Origin: Jaapia argillacea MUCL 33604
Lineage: Eukaryota; Basidiomycota; Agaricomycetes; Jaapiales; Jaapiaceae
NCBI GenBank assembly: GCA_000697665.1
Contig: KL197727.1
Location: 248,001-312,000 of the forward strand
Length of the DNA stretch: 64,000 nucleotides
Direction of reading: 5' to 3'
Below the pieces are notes generated by a model. It saw nothing but the letters and a program-made list of their open reading frames with translations. It was not told the DNA's origin and did not search any database. A program made the position numbers and the translations under genes. The stretch's first letter is position 1. Every line of letters begins with the position of its first letter. Below, piece by piece: positions 20,587 to 30,568 of this stretch.

Positions 20587-22744
20587 AGTGAGTCGTGAAA
20601 TAAACGTGAAGAGGTCGTTAAAAGTCTTGAACTGGGGGACCGGAGCTCAGTTCACTTGTATCATGCGATGAGAGGGGAACTTGGGGAAATGAAAGGTCGG
20701 TCTGGTCGACTTTTATACTTGAATGGCATGCGGTTTCCCTTCACATCCCCATCCATAAAGGTGGAGGGTATTCTTGGTGCTTCTGCTATCGAAGATGTGG
20801 GGGGACAGAGCCGGCTGAAGTCCGGATGTAATCTGCCCGGGTATCCGCAACGCAAAGCCGAGGTATTGTCTTTGATCTTTATGGTTGCTGTCGATCGTCC
20901 CCTCCCTTGTGAATCCCCTTTACCTCCGCCCAAAAACTTTCCAACGTCTTCAATTCTCTCCACATGTTGGCACTTCGATTCCTAGCCCTGCCTGACAAAT
21001 ATCGTCAACCTTGTTCTTTTACCTTGCGTATATGATGGGCTCACCCGTCGCGCTCTATTTCAAGGGGCGTAGTGGGAAAGGAAAGTGCGTATGTTTAGAC
21101 GAACGGTATGTCCGTACAAGACCGACCATTCCGTCGGACAAGTCAGCTGCAAGCGCTAACCACTGCTTAAAATGGGCATGCGACCTGCGACAACTGCGAT
21201 ACATCGCGCACGGCGACCATACTTACAGGAGTCCCGACAACGGTCGTGGATAGGTCATCATTCCCCACACGGAGCTAAGAAAAGGATTTAGAGCTGGGGT
21301 GAAATAACGTTGTAAGGAATCGTTGCGCATGATTGTTTGCCGTAAGCCGGGCAATCAATCAATTGGAAGTGCCACTCATGACCAGCCATCCTCTGTAAAA
21401 CATTGCCCATTGAAATATTTAACAGGTGACATGTGTGAGGGATGTCATTGGGAATCGAAATCATCGTATAGTTGAGGGATGGGACAAGGGTCGCTCCACC
21501 TCTATTGTTAATGACTGCAAGAGTCGAAGTATGAATCAATCATTGTAATGTGTGCTTGTTTCTTGGAAAGGACGCCCCTTTTTGCTTCACCGTCACTCCT
21601 GGGAAGTCGATTTCGTGAAGAAGTTAAAAGAAAAAAATGCCGGTGGATTAGAATGCCGGTGACCAATGCTACGAGTCGTCAGGCGGCCGCCATCGAGGTT
21701 GTGGTACCGCTTGTCAGATGGGATGCTCAAACGTCTGGAAAACAAGGAGAGGAACCATAATTTACTCTCTTTTGGACGCCGGAGAGATTCGTCCGAGTCG
21801 AAGCATGCAGGAAGGTGTGGTCAGTAAGCGGCTACTAAGATATACGTTTATTCAGCGAGGATTTCCGTACCCACCACATGAGGGGCCCGTCCAGGGCAGT
21901 TGACGTAGTCTAGAGCAGCTATTCCGAGAACCAGGTTGAAGAGCAAGTTGAAGTCTAAGAGAGTATCTGGTGGATGGACTCATCACGTGAGCTTGACACT
22001 GCTGATGAAGACATTGTTGATTATCCCGGTGCTATGTATACACAAGCCCCTCTTGGAGACAAGTGGCGAAACCGCCCTCGGCTCTGACTGAAATAATCAG
22101 TCGGGTGAAGTCGTATCCTCTGAGGAATTCTCGAAAGCGTGACTAACAGAAGTGTAAGGCACCCAGCCTGAGCTTCGACAGTGTAATGTCAAAATTTGCT
22201 GACTCTGAGGGAGGCTCAGGCGGCCGTCGAGGTGGTAATGCTTGCATATCCGGTGAATATTCTTGGGACAATGCTATGTCAGACGTCGGTTCGGGTAGGC
22301 TTTGACTAACTAGAAAAGCTTCTTTGCAAGACCGTGACGGGAGCCGTCGGAAGCGAAGGGTAGAGCCTGATCCGTTCCTGGGTATCGGAGGGACGGGATG
22401 AAGGAGCGATGTCTAAAAGGGTTGAGAGGGCTCAAATTCAAGCCAAGATGTATACCGCGAACAAAAATATCCACGAGGGTGACATGAAGTCGGCTGAAGC
22501 ACTAAGACGTCACTCGGTGACATGACTGAATGAACCAAGTAAGCAATATGGCAGGTGCTGGTCAGGATTCGGATTCAAGCTTATATCGACATTCCAATGC
22601 CACACAGTAGGACACGAAGGACAAGAAACATCATCGGCATTGGCAGCAATACTATACAAACATTATTACACATGGGCAGTGGCCCCATAACCTAAGGGCG
22701 GATGACACCAACTGGGACGGGTATATCGAGGGCCTGAAATGACC
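20587..22744. other. Gene-poor stretch between the two LEDDN-box genes
   Basis: About 2.2 kb. It contains the promoter of paralog 1 near 20587-20800. A minus frame at 21288-21530 (after a possible TTGCAG acceptor) has an ordinary amino-acid mix but no recognisable start or family. A small inverted repeat, gactga/tcagtc with a 5-base loop, lies near 22086. No gene is supported. Confidence 0.4.
20711..20717 (-). promoter_or_regulatory. TATA box of the LEDDN-box paralog 1 gene
   Basis: The minus strand reads AAGTATAAAAG here, about 125 bases upstream of the ATG at 20586. It is a near-consensus TATA element at a plausible distance. Confidence 0.5.
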
Positions 22745-23181
22745 TCAAGTACGGCGAGAGCGTTTCTTTTGCTTAACCGGAGCCGCAGTCCTCCCCCAAG
22801 CCATGTTATCATCTTCCAATAGCTCGGCCTGGTATTTGAATCACAATGAGTGGAAGTTCTATCAGGTATCAGATTACTACTCACAATTGAGCTGGATTCA
22901 GACGACGACACAGAGATCGGTAGAGTGATCGAAGAGTACGACGGTGGCTAGGGAGCAACTTCAGCCATCGGACGCGGGCACCAAGGAGACTGCACATACC
23001 AATGAGGCGGCGTAAACGGATGAGGGGTCTGAAGTCATCTGAGACGAAGACGAGGTGCTTGTCGAGAGGGTTGAATCCCTTCGCGAACGCTATTGTGAGG
23101 CACAGGTCAATCAGAGTGTTTGGTGACGACGAGATCTGTACCGACCTTCGAGCTGAAGGAAAGGCGCCTAAGAGAGAACAT
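22745..23181 (-). CDS. Small Ser-rich protein with C-terminal LEDDN box, paralog 2
   Basis: Not recognised. Four exons, all phase 0: 23146-23181, 23000-23089, 22885-22947 and 22745-22828, giving exactly 90 residues. Exon 1 is basic (MFSLRRLSFSSK). The middle is almost wholly Ser/Thr (STLSTSTSSSSQM, then PPSYSSITLPISVSSSESSS). The last exon gives AELLEDDNMAWGRTAAPVKQ followed by a basic tail KKRSRRT. The AExLEDDNxAW core and its position directly after the last intron match the gene at 20146-20586, although the N-terminal parts differ. Branch points (CTGAT, GCTGAAG) and acceptors are good. No TM is seen. The basic tail could be a nuclear-localisation signal. The family is probably restricted to Tremellomycetes, but this is a guess. 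Confidence 0.72.
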
Positions 23182-25871
23182 AGCGACGATTTGAGACAAG
23201 GGTTGGTAGGAGGGAGAGTGTTTGGTTGGAAGGGCGATCTGATAACTTGTTGAGGGAGTTGTAAGCACTAGCAGCTGCCTTTTGTACCTGCAGCCGTCGA
23301 TGCATCACCAAATTTGTCGGAGTGGCATAAGATACCGGATTTTTGATGCTAGTAAATTTTAGGACCTTTCCTCCCCTGACAGTGGGTCAGGCGACCATTG
23401 GACCAAGTAGGGTTTGACGGACGGAGGAGGAAGCATACCGTAACATTCGCCTTGGGCCACAAACACGGAGACGAAGAGAGATTGGCTGGTTCCAGAGCCA
23501 ACCAGGAACTCTGCGATCCTCGAGGACATTCACATCAGCCCGGCGTTTGGGCAAAACAAGACCTCGATAACTCCATACGACAAATCCAGAGGTTCCTGCC
23601 CCAGACGGCCCCCACAGAAAGAATCACTGAGAAGCAAGAAATGGATAGTTGACAATTCGGAGGCCGATACGCTCCAAGTACTGGGGACCTAGCAAAATAT
23701 AGAACAGACGAATTGCGTTGCAGCTTCCAGGACTATCAGATTGCTGAGCAGGGAGTGGGTGAAGGCGTGGCAGCGAACGGCCAATAGCGACAGCTGTGAC
23801 CATCACGTAACAGCTTTCCCAACCACTACGCTTTCCTTTTTGGGCTCATCCTTCTCAGCGAAATCCTTTCACCGTCAACTGACAGCCAGCTCGTTCTCAC
23901 CACTGCCTTTCTGCCAACCGTTTTGTCTGATAACAAAGACCCCAAAAGCCATTTCATGAAGCCAAATTTGGCTCTTCTTAGAAAGGGGAACTGAACCCAT
24001 TATTTTCACCGGGATCCTCGCTGGATGTCGTCACTCCTCTGGTAGTTGGCAAAAATTCCATAGTCTCCACTCCTACTGTTTGCATGGATGTAAAGCCTCC
24101 TCGAAAGATTCTGCTACTGTTTGCCTTTAGCCTTCAGCACTGACAGCGGCAGCTGTTTTTTAGCACTAGCGGGTAGGCATTACCAGCTCCTGACCTCCTG
24201 ACCACCATTATGACCGAGCCAGCGCAGGGTAACCCGGTCAATTTCTTCCGTAACCAGTACAAAGGAACAATCACCGACCTTTCTGCGGACCTCGGACCAC
24301 GATGTCTTGCCGTCGGGATGTCCACCCTCCTCCCCACGGATACGGGACCGATTGATGTAATCCCGCCATTGATTGTGCAGTTGTCATCTTTTCAGCGTCG
24401 CCCCGTGCTCCGAGTCAACTTGGAAAGGTGAACTAGCCTTGTTGAGCGGACCCGATTGTTCTGAAGATCAAATGAGCGGTCGTACACGTCGCGTCCCTCG
24501 TGTGAGCGGAGGTATGTAACACCTGTCTCTACCGAATCATCTGCTCTTTTGCTCTGCCAGGGTTATCACCGTATCTTTCATCCGCTGTATCATGCCATTT
24601 CGCAGTCCGATGAGGGTGTAGAAGAATTCCAGCAGGTGAATGACGAACTGCTATTCGTCGTTTGAAGTTCGGCTAATTGCCTCTTGACGTCGTAGGTTAC
24701 TCGGAGAGCAAGATACCTGTCACAATGCTGCCGATATCACGATATAAATCCCGTTCTTCGTCGAAATCTTGCTTCTGAGCGGCGAGCTCCACGATTTGGA
24801 CGCGATCTCCCATGCCATGCTTGTCGTTGCGATCGTCGTCAATTTGCCCTACATACGCCTCGACCCCTCACAACGTCGCCTTGTCTCTGGATCAAGCTCC
24901 GAGCCAGCTCCTTCCCATTACCCTTGTTCTAATTTCATCTCCTACCCCATCATGGTCGATTGACAGCGAGGAGTGTCAGCATGGCACTCCACCTGAACGT
25001 CCTGTCTTTGTTATTACGGCCTCGCCAACTGGCTATAGACGGATGCTCTGTTCCAATGTAGAGTTCCCGAGCTGAGGGTATACATCAGGTGCCTGATCGC
25101 GGCCTATCAGATGTGTGGTGTGGGGGGTCCTGCCTGAAATGCAATGCGGAACCAATAATTTGACCCCTACAGGCGTCTCAACCTAACCTTGACTTTAAAA
25201 ATACAGTCGAATCATCTGGCATCAGCGGGTCTTAGTGCCTCACTGTCGAGTCATGCCGATGTCGCCACTCTACGTGGTACGTTACTTTATGAAACGCTTT
25301 ATGTCGACTTTGGCTTGTGATCACCTTTTGCCCCAGGTCCCAGGCACTCTGTCAGGTGTGGGCAACTATAAACACTACGTTCAGGGTCCGGGAGGGGATT
25401 GGTTATCTAACTCTAAATCTTTTCTTGATTTTGCAATCCTCGAATTGCTAGTGGAGGAGCGTGGCATGTTCTCGCTACTTGTTGTCCAACGTATTCACCC
25501 TCCATCTCTCGCGGACCCAGTTATCGACCTTCCTCGACAAACTGAAGACAAACTGGAATCTACTCATTGTTGATCGGCCACAGTCGCGTCATCCACGGAT
25601 GATTCACGCTCGTGGAACGCAAGAAGTACGGATTTTCGAAACTTCGCATTCTTATTTCATACTATTGGGTACTCGAAGACACTTCCCGATCCTACAATTG
25701 CAAGCCACACAGGCGCCGAGTCGATACTTTCGATGAATTGGAAGTTACTCTGATCAGCCTCGGCTTTCCCTCAGATGCTGGGAAACAAGTATAGATATTG
25801 TAGTGATTGCGGATATTACAACATGGGATGCTATGTGTTATGCAGTGTTCACATCATTGACCAACATACTC
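23182..25871. other. Gene-poor stretch upstream of LEDDN-box paralog 2
   Basis: About 2.7 kb. One weak candidate is a plus-strand start at 24472 whose exon (MSGRTRRVPR) could splice by GTGAGC...CTGCCAG into GYHRIFHPLYHAISQ and onward to EGVEEFQQ, then by GTGAATG...CGTCGTAG into VTRRARYL. The continuation then becomes random-looking. A plus frame at 24208-24431 and another at 25235-25573 have no support. I see no repeats or element ends. Confidence 0.4.
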
Positions 25872-26376
25872 TTACTTCTTCACTCCACTGAAGTTCTCCT
25901 TCGCATCTTCCTTCGTCTTTCGCGCTGCTGAACCAGCCTGAATGACGTTGGGTGAACACACGTAGACGGGAAACTGCTCTCGAACGACATACCTCATTGG
26001 CCTTTTGACCAGCAACTGTGGAAGCCTCCTCTGCCTTTCTCTTGGTCTCCTCTGTCTTCGCGCCTATGGGAAGAGCATCGCAAGTTAGATCTATTCCCTC
26101 CAGATGACACAAAATGGCTCACCCAGTGTCTGCTTTGTTGCCTCGGTAGCTTCTTCACCCTTCTCGAGGGCACCTGCCAATCCTCGACCGACAGACTTGT
26201 TGACCTGGATGCGCCACATGGTCAGATCATATCCAGCGATGAGACAATTATCAAACCTTCTCCGCAACCTCAGACACTTTTTCCGTCACCGTTTTGCGGG
26301 TGACAGCAGAGGCGTGCAACTGTCTAACAGCGACGAGGTTGGCCCGGGGGACATGCGAGATAACAATGCGATACAT
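25872..26376 (-). CDS. LEA-like hydrophilic protein, probably mitochondrial
   Basis: Four exons in phase. Exon 1 (26257-26376) encodes exactly 40 residues: an Arg/Val-rich amphipathic leader (MYRIVISHVPRANLVAVRQL, then HASAV) that resembles a matrix-targeting presequence. The rest is low-complexity and rich in Lys, Glu, Ala and Thr: TVTEKVSEVAEK, GRGLAGALEKGEEATEATKQ, TEETKRKAEEASTVAGQKAN and ARKTKEDAKENFSG. This is the 11-mer-like helical pattern of group 3 LEA/hydrophilin proteins, which protect membranes and enzymes during desiccation or osmotic stress. Total is about 112 residues. The targeting and stress role are inferred from composition; no catalytic motif is present. Upstream lies the 3' end of ECT1, on the same strand. 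Confidence 0.75.
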
Positions 26377-26639
26377 GATTTTGGAGAGAGTGCGAGTGGT
26401 ATATCCGTCTGAGTTGTTGTGCAGTTGTTTCAAACATCCCGCCTTTTGAATGGTGATGAGGAGTTAACACGATGACGTCGAGTTGCAGTGATGATGTCAC
26501 TTGCCATCGCACAGGTCATCGATGGACGGCCTCGTGGACTTGGTGGACTAAGTACTTAGTACCCCAGTATTTCAAGTGGAAAACGTCGACTTGTTCGCAT
26601 ATGGAGTGCATGGTAAATTGGACATCAACATCGTTCTAG

Positions 26640-28219
26640 CTACAGAACACCCTTCCGTCTCTGTCGTTGGATATATGCTTCTCTCCGTGCCTTGACCTTT
26701 GCCCGTAAGCTGGGCAGAGACTGCAGGCGAGGCTTTGGGACGACAAGTTTCTGCAGTGATCGTTCAGCCATGTCTGTCAACGACGAGAAGGGGCATTACC
26801 AGCAGTCCTTCGGGCAAATCATGGTGCTCATCAACAACAGCAACCTGCACATTGAGGCTATGCAAGACAACTTGGAGATCAGGATGTGTGTTGAGAACGA
26901 TTGCATCTGTGTGCTGAAGGGAACAGATTAGTCTGAGGGAGTCTGAACCTGCAAGGCACAAACCTTGCACTGAAGAACAGCCAGGGCGCGTTCTAACATC
27001 GTAAATAAAGGTTTCTCGCCGGTAGCTGCTTTTACTGCCTAAGGGGAATGTAAAATGACGATCATAATAGTGGAAACAGCCTTTCGTTCGCTCACTTCAT
27101 CGGACCAAACTCCAACAGCTAGAATGGCACTGCTTGGTAGGACTTCCTTCGCTCGGCGTAGATACTCAACATGGTCGGATCCGAAGCAATCCCAAGAATC
27201 CCCAATGTATACCACACGCCGACCAGTTATTTGCTCCAGGTCAAATGAAATACCTGAAGCCAAATCAACCACCGGCGGAGGAGGTAGGATAGAAGAGAGG
27301 AACTCGTTGAGGAGAGCATAGAGACGTTTCTGGTCAGGCCAGATGTGTCCCGGAGTGAGCAAGCGTTGGATAATGGATGTAGTCGAGATACCATCTCTGA
27401 AATATGATGGAGGATTCAGATAATGAGACAGCTTACTGAGATAGACTCACGTTCGTTTGAACTCTCGATACCGGCCTTTATGCTTTAGAACGGCATAAAT
27501 GTCGTTGCCGTAAAAATCCTACTGGAAATCTCGGGTTCCGGTTGGAGAGACTCAATAAAATTTTACGCACCACAACAGGATCGTCACCGTGGACGAGATA
27601 GTCTAAAAAGAAGGTAAAATACTATCAATTCCTCCCTCGCTGGAAATGTGCGTACCGGCCCTGTGAGAATCGAGTACTTCAAGTCGGGGGATGTAAGGCG
27701 CGTCCTCCACTACCTGATCCACAAATCGACAACCAGCTACCAGGGCATATCTGGCGTACCCCTCAGCATCAGTCTCTGGGTCGGCCTGTTCAAGCTAAGA
27801 CATACCTTTCCGATTCGTCGAAAAGTGGTGGGCCTTTGTTCCTGGATCATACTGGAGATTAGAAATTTCACAAACGAATGAATAGTACATACTTGAGGAT
27901 CTCTGCGTCGGAGTGGACACACGCGAGTAGGTGTACGGGTCCTGAGATCAAATCTCGGGCTTGTCGAAATGCATTGGCATGTGCGTACTGTGTGGACGGG
28001 TCACAAGATAATTCGTCTTAGAAACCGGCTGGGATGGACTGGTTGAACCCCTACATGAAACCCATCGAAGCAACCATCCAGCCTAATCCCGATAAACGAG
28101 AATATTAATCACTCTGAACTTCGGCTGGCCAAGTTCCAAGTGTGAAAAAAGACGAACCACAAGATCGTTGTCTTCGTCGTCGATGGATTGCTCTCCAGGC
28201 CAGCAATGCTGATCGTCAT
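26640..28219 (-). CDS. ECT1: Ethanolamine-phosphate cytidylyltransferase
   Basis: This enzyme makes CDP-ethanolamine from CTP and phosphoethanolamine, the rate-limiting step of the Kennedy pathway to phosphatidylethanolamine. About nine or ten exons. The N-terminal cytidylyltransferase domain begins ILWLDGCFDGFHYAHANAFR, where HYAH is the H-x-[GA]-H nucleotide-binding motif. It continues with ACVHSDAEILKNKGPPLFDE, QVVEDAPYIPRLEVLDSH, YLVHGDDPVVVD and the loop REFKRTDGISTTSIIQRLLT, equivalent to R-T-x-G-[VI]-S-T-T. The second domain is VVYIGDSWDCFGSDHVEYLR ... AILAVGVWSDE. There the H-x-G-H motif reads FGSDH, so its first His is lost. The C-terminus is LRAKVKARREAYIQRQRRKG before the TAG at 26640-26642. 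The start at 28219 fits the WLDGCFD spacing. Confidence 0.87.
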
Positions 28220-28744
28220 CCCGACTGCTTCAAGGAAAAGCGGACAAGAGCTCCATCGTTATCTCCTTTCTTCGGATGTTATCTTTGTGAGCTCGGAGCA
28301 CGTTCGTCAAACACGACACTTTCGAATTCCGCTGACGAGATCTCTGAGTAGCTGTTCCAGCCCACTGGCATCCGCGAAGAGGGAGTCGGTGGGCGATCAT
28401 CGATCGACTCTGACGGACGGCTTTCAAAAGAGAGATACACAAGTCGATGATGCACAAGTCGATGATGATCTGGGTTTGTGGAAGGGGAAGGAACTTGGAG
28501 GGCTGAGTCTGACAACATACTTCGGTTCAGTGCAATATACGAGGTCGTAGCCAAGATCGATCGGGTTGTTTCCAAGTTCCTCCTGATATTTTCAAGAGAT
28601 AAAGGTACAAAGGTATTATTGATTGACTTTTGGGCGTCAGCTGCAGGCTCATTCTTTTCGTGTCAATGCGCTCCAAAAATGCGCTCTAAATACTGCCCAA
28701 ACAAGATGATTATGTCGTTCTACTATATAGATCGCTCCAACTTT
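28220..28744. promoter_or_regulatory. ECT1 upstream region with 15-bp tandem duplication
   Basis: This 525-base stretch lies between the ECT1 start and the ERG5 stop, both on the minus strand. It contains two exact copies of cacaagtcgatgatg at 28438-28467, about 220 bases upstream of the ECT1 ATG. No gene is seen. Confidence 0.5.
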
Positions 28745-30568
28745 TTAGACTCGGGGGCTGAACTTCATTAAACATCCATCCTTCGGGAAGATAGTGGCGA
28801 TCATCCTAAAACGAACGACACAAGTGATCAGCGATCGGATCGACAAGATCCACTCCTTAGATGAAACACTCACTGCACTTCGTTGCTCTCTGGTGTGATC
28901 TTGTGGTCAAAGTTCATCAAAACCGCAGCGTTTGCGAGTGTGAGGGCAATGTTCATGTTGGCATATTCGAGCCCGATGCAACGATGAGGGCCACTGCCAA
29001 AGACGAGATAGTTCCTAGGATTAGCGTTTGCCGTGCTCGCAGGGTCGAGCCATCGTTCGGGGATGAGCTTGTCAGGATCGGGGAAGATAGACTCGTCGTG
29101 GAGGGAAGGGTAGATCGAAGGGATAACCATGCTGCCAACGGGGGCAGTGTAAGTATCGGAGATGGGGAAGGGCTTGAGTGCTCGGTATGGGACCTATTAC
29201 GGGAGATAAGGTTTGAGCCACAAAGATACGATGAAAGCACTTACCATTGTGACGGGAGGCTTGACTCTCAGACTCTCCTTAACAAAGGCTTTCAAGTAAG
29301 GCATGTCGTCCATCATTTCGAGAGTCAGAGGTTTCTCGTAATCACCAGCCCTAACGCGTTCCTGCTCCTCCCGAACCTTGGCCAAGATATCAGGGTTATC
29401 AGCCAAATGCTGAAGGCCGTAGATCAATCCACTGCTCATGGCGTCCTGACTCGCGAACAAGAACGAAAAGACAACCATGGCCATTTCGCGATCACTGAAG
29501 TCCCGACGACCCTTATACTCCGGGTTGGCAAGCTCCTGAACCCATTCGTCAAGCATGCACTCTGGCTCTCCACCCTGCGCCATAGCAATTTTACTGTTGT
29601 GGGCAGCCAATTCCAACCACTTGAGAGCGATCTTGCGAGCCTGAATAGCCTTGTATACTTTAGTTCCCGGAAGAGCGAGAGGGAAATTGACAAGTTCGAG
29701 AGCGACGGTGATGGCCCAATATTTATCAGCGATTTCCTGGGCAGCGTGGTCGGGGATGTGCTTGCCACAGAAGACTCGAAGAGATGTGTCCATGTTGGCG
29801 TCACGAGCGGTCATCATGATGGGTTGGTGAGTTTCGCTCGAGTCTGCGAGCCATTTGGCAAAATGCTTTCTCGAGATGACGTCTTGGATGGTCACATAGA
29901 TACTGGGAGCATGTAAGACTTGAGAAGGATATGGTTAGAGAAGAGTACGAACCCAAGGGCTTTACGAGTGAAGAGAGTATTCAAGCCACGTCGGAAGTCG
30001 ACGTGAACTTTGCCAGTCAAGAATACCCTTAACAACAGTCAGTCGATTGCTGGTATCACGTGGAAGGGAGCGCCCTCACCAGTTATCGGGGCAGAGAACC
30101 TGCTTTGCTGAGTTCACAAGGCAAGGCTCCGCATATGTTGGGGAGTTGAAGATTTTGCGAGTGTACTCATTCGAGGAAGCGATGACAATAAAACTAGACG
30201 GATATCAGAGACCTTTCTAAGAGTTGCAGGGGTTAAAGCTCTTACATGTTGAACACGCTGAGGGCACTGAGGGCTCCCGAGTTCCACTGAGCCTTATAAT
30301 TCTCCAGCGTAGGGCTGAGGGAATCGGCGAACTTGCCGATAATAGGGATGGACCATGAGGGGCCAGGTAGATTCTGCTTCTTGTACCTATAGACAGTTTG
30401 TTCGAGAACAAGAAGGGCTAGGATGATAGCGAGTGTGGTATAGACCCAAGTCAAAGACTCGGATACGACGGGGAAGAATGAGGAGACGGGAATATTATAG
30501 AGGGGAGGCGGGGTTGTGGAAGAGGGGATCGATGCAGAGGCGGAACGATCCTTGAATAACGAGGCCAT
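28745..30568 (-). CDS. ERG5: Sterol C-22 desaturase, cytochrome P450 CYP61 (Erg5)
   Basis: Erg5 introduces the C22-C23 double bond late in ergosterol synthesis in the ER. Six exons give about 520 residues. An N-terminal TM anchor (TWVYTTLAIILALLVLEQTV) precedes a Pro-rich hinge (NLPGPSWSIPIIGKFADSL). The I-helix region is MAMVVFSFLFASQDAMSSGL, the K-helix ExxR is in FVKESLRVKPPVTM, the PERF-type region is PERWLDP, and the heme loop is FGSGPHRCIGLEY with its Cys ligand. The final exon, after GTGAGTG...TTTTAG, adds MIATIFPKDGCLMKFSPRV. These blocks match fungal CYP61 rather than CYP51. The start at 30568 (MASLFKDRS) places the anchor about 50 residues in. Confidence 0.93.

Noticed and set aside
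21288-21539. An 83-codon minus frame with ordinary protein-like composition
   Set aside because: It needs a TTG start or an unproven TTGCAG acceptor. No upstream exon fits and the next gene lies far away.
28861-29916. A 351-codon open frame on the plus strand, opposite ERG5
   Set aside because: It is antisense to the CYP61 exons, which carry clear P450 motifs. No family features and no splice signals of its own.
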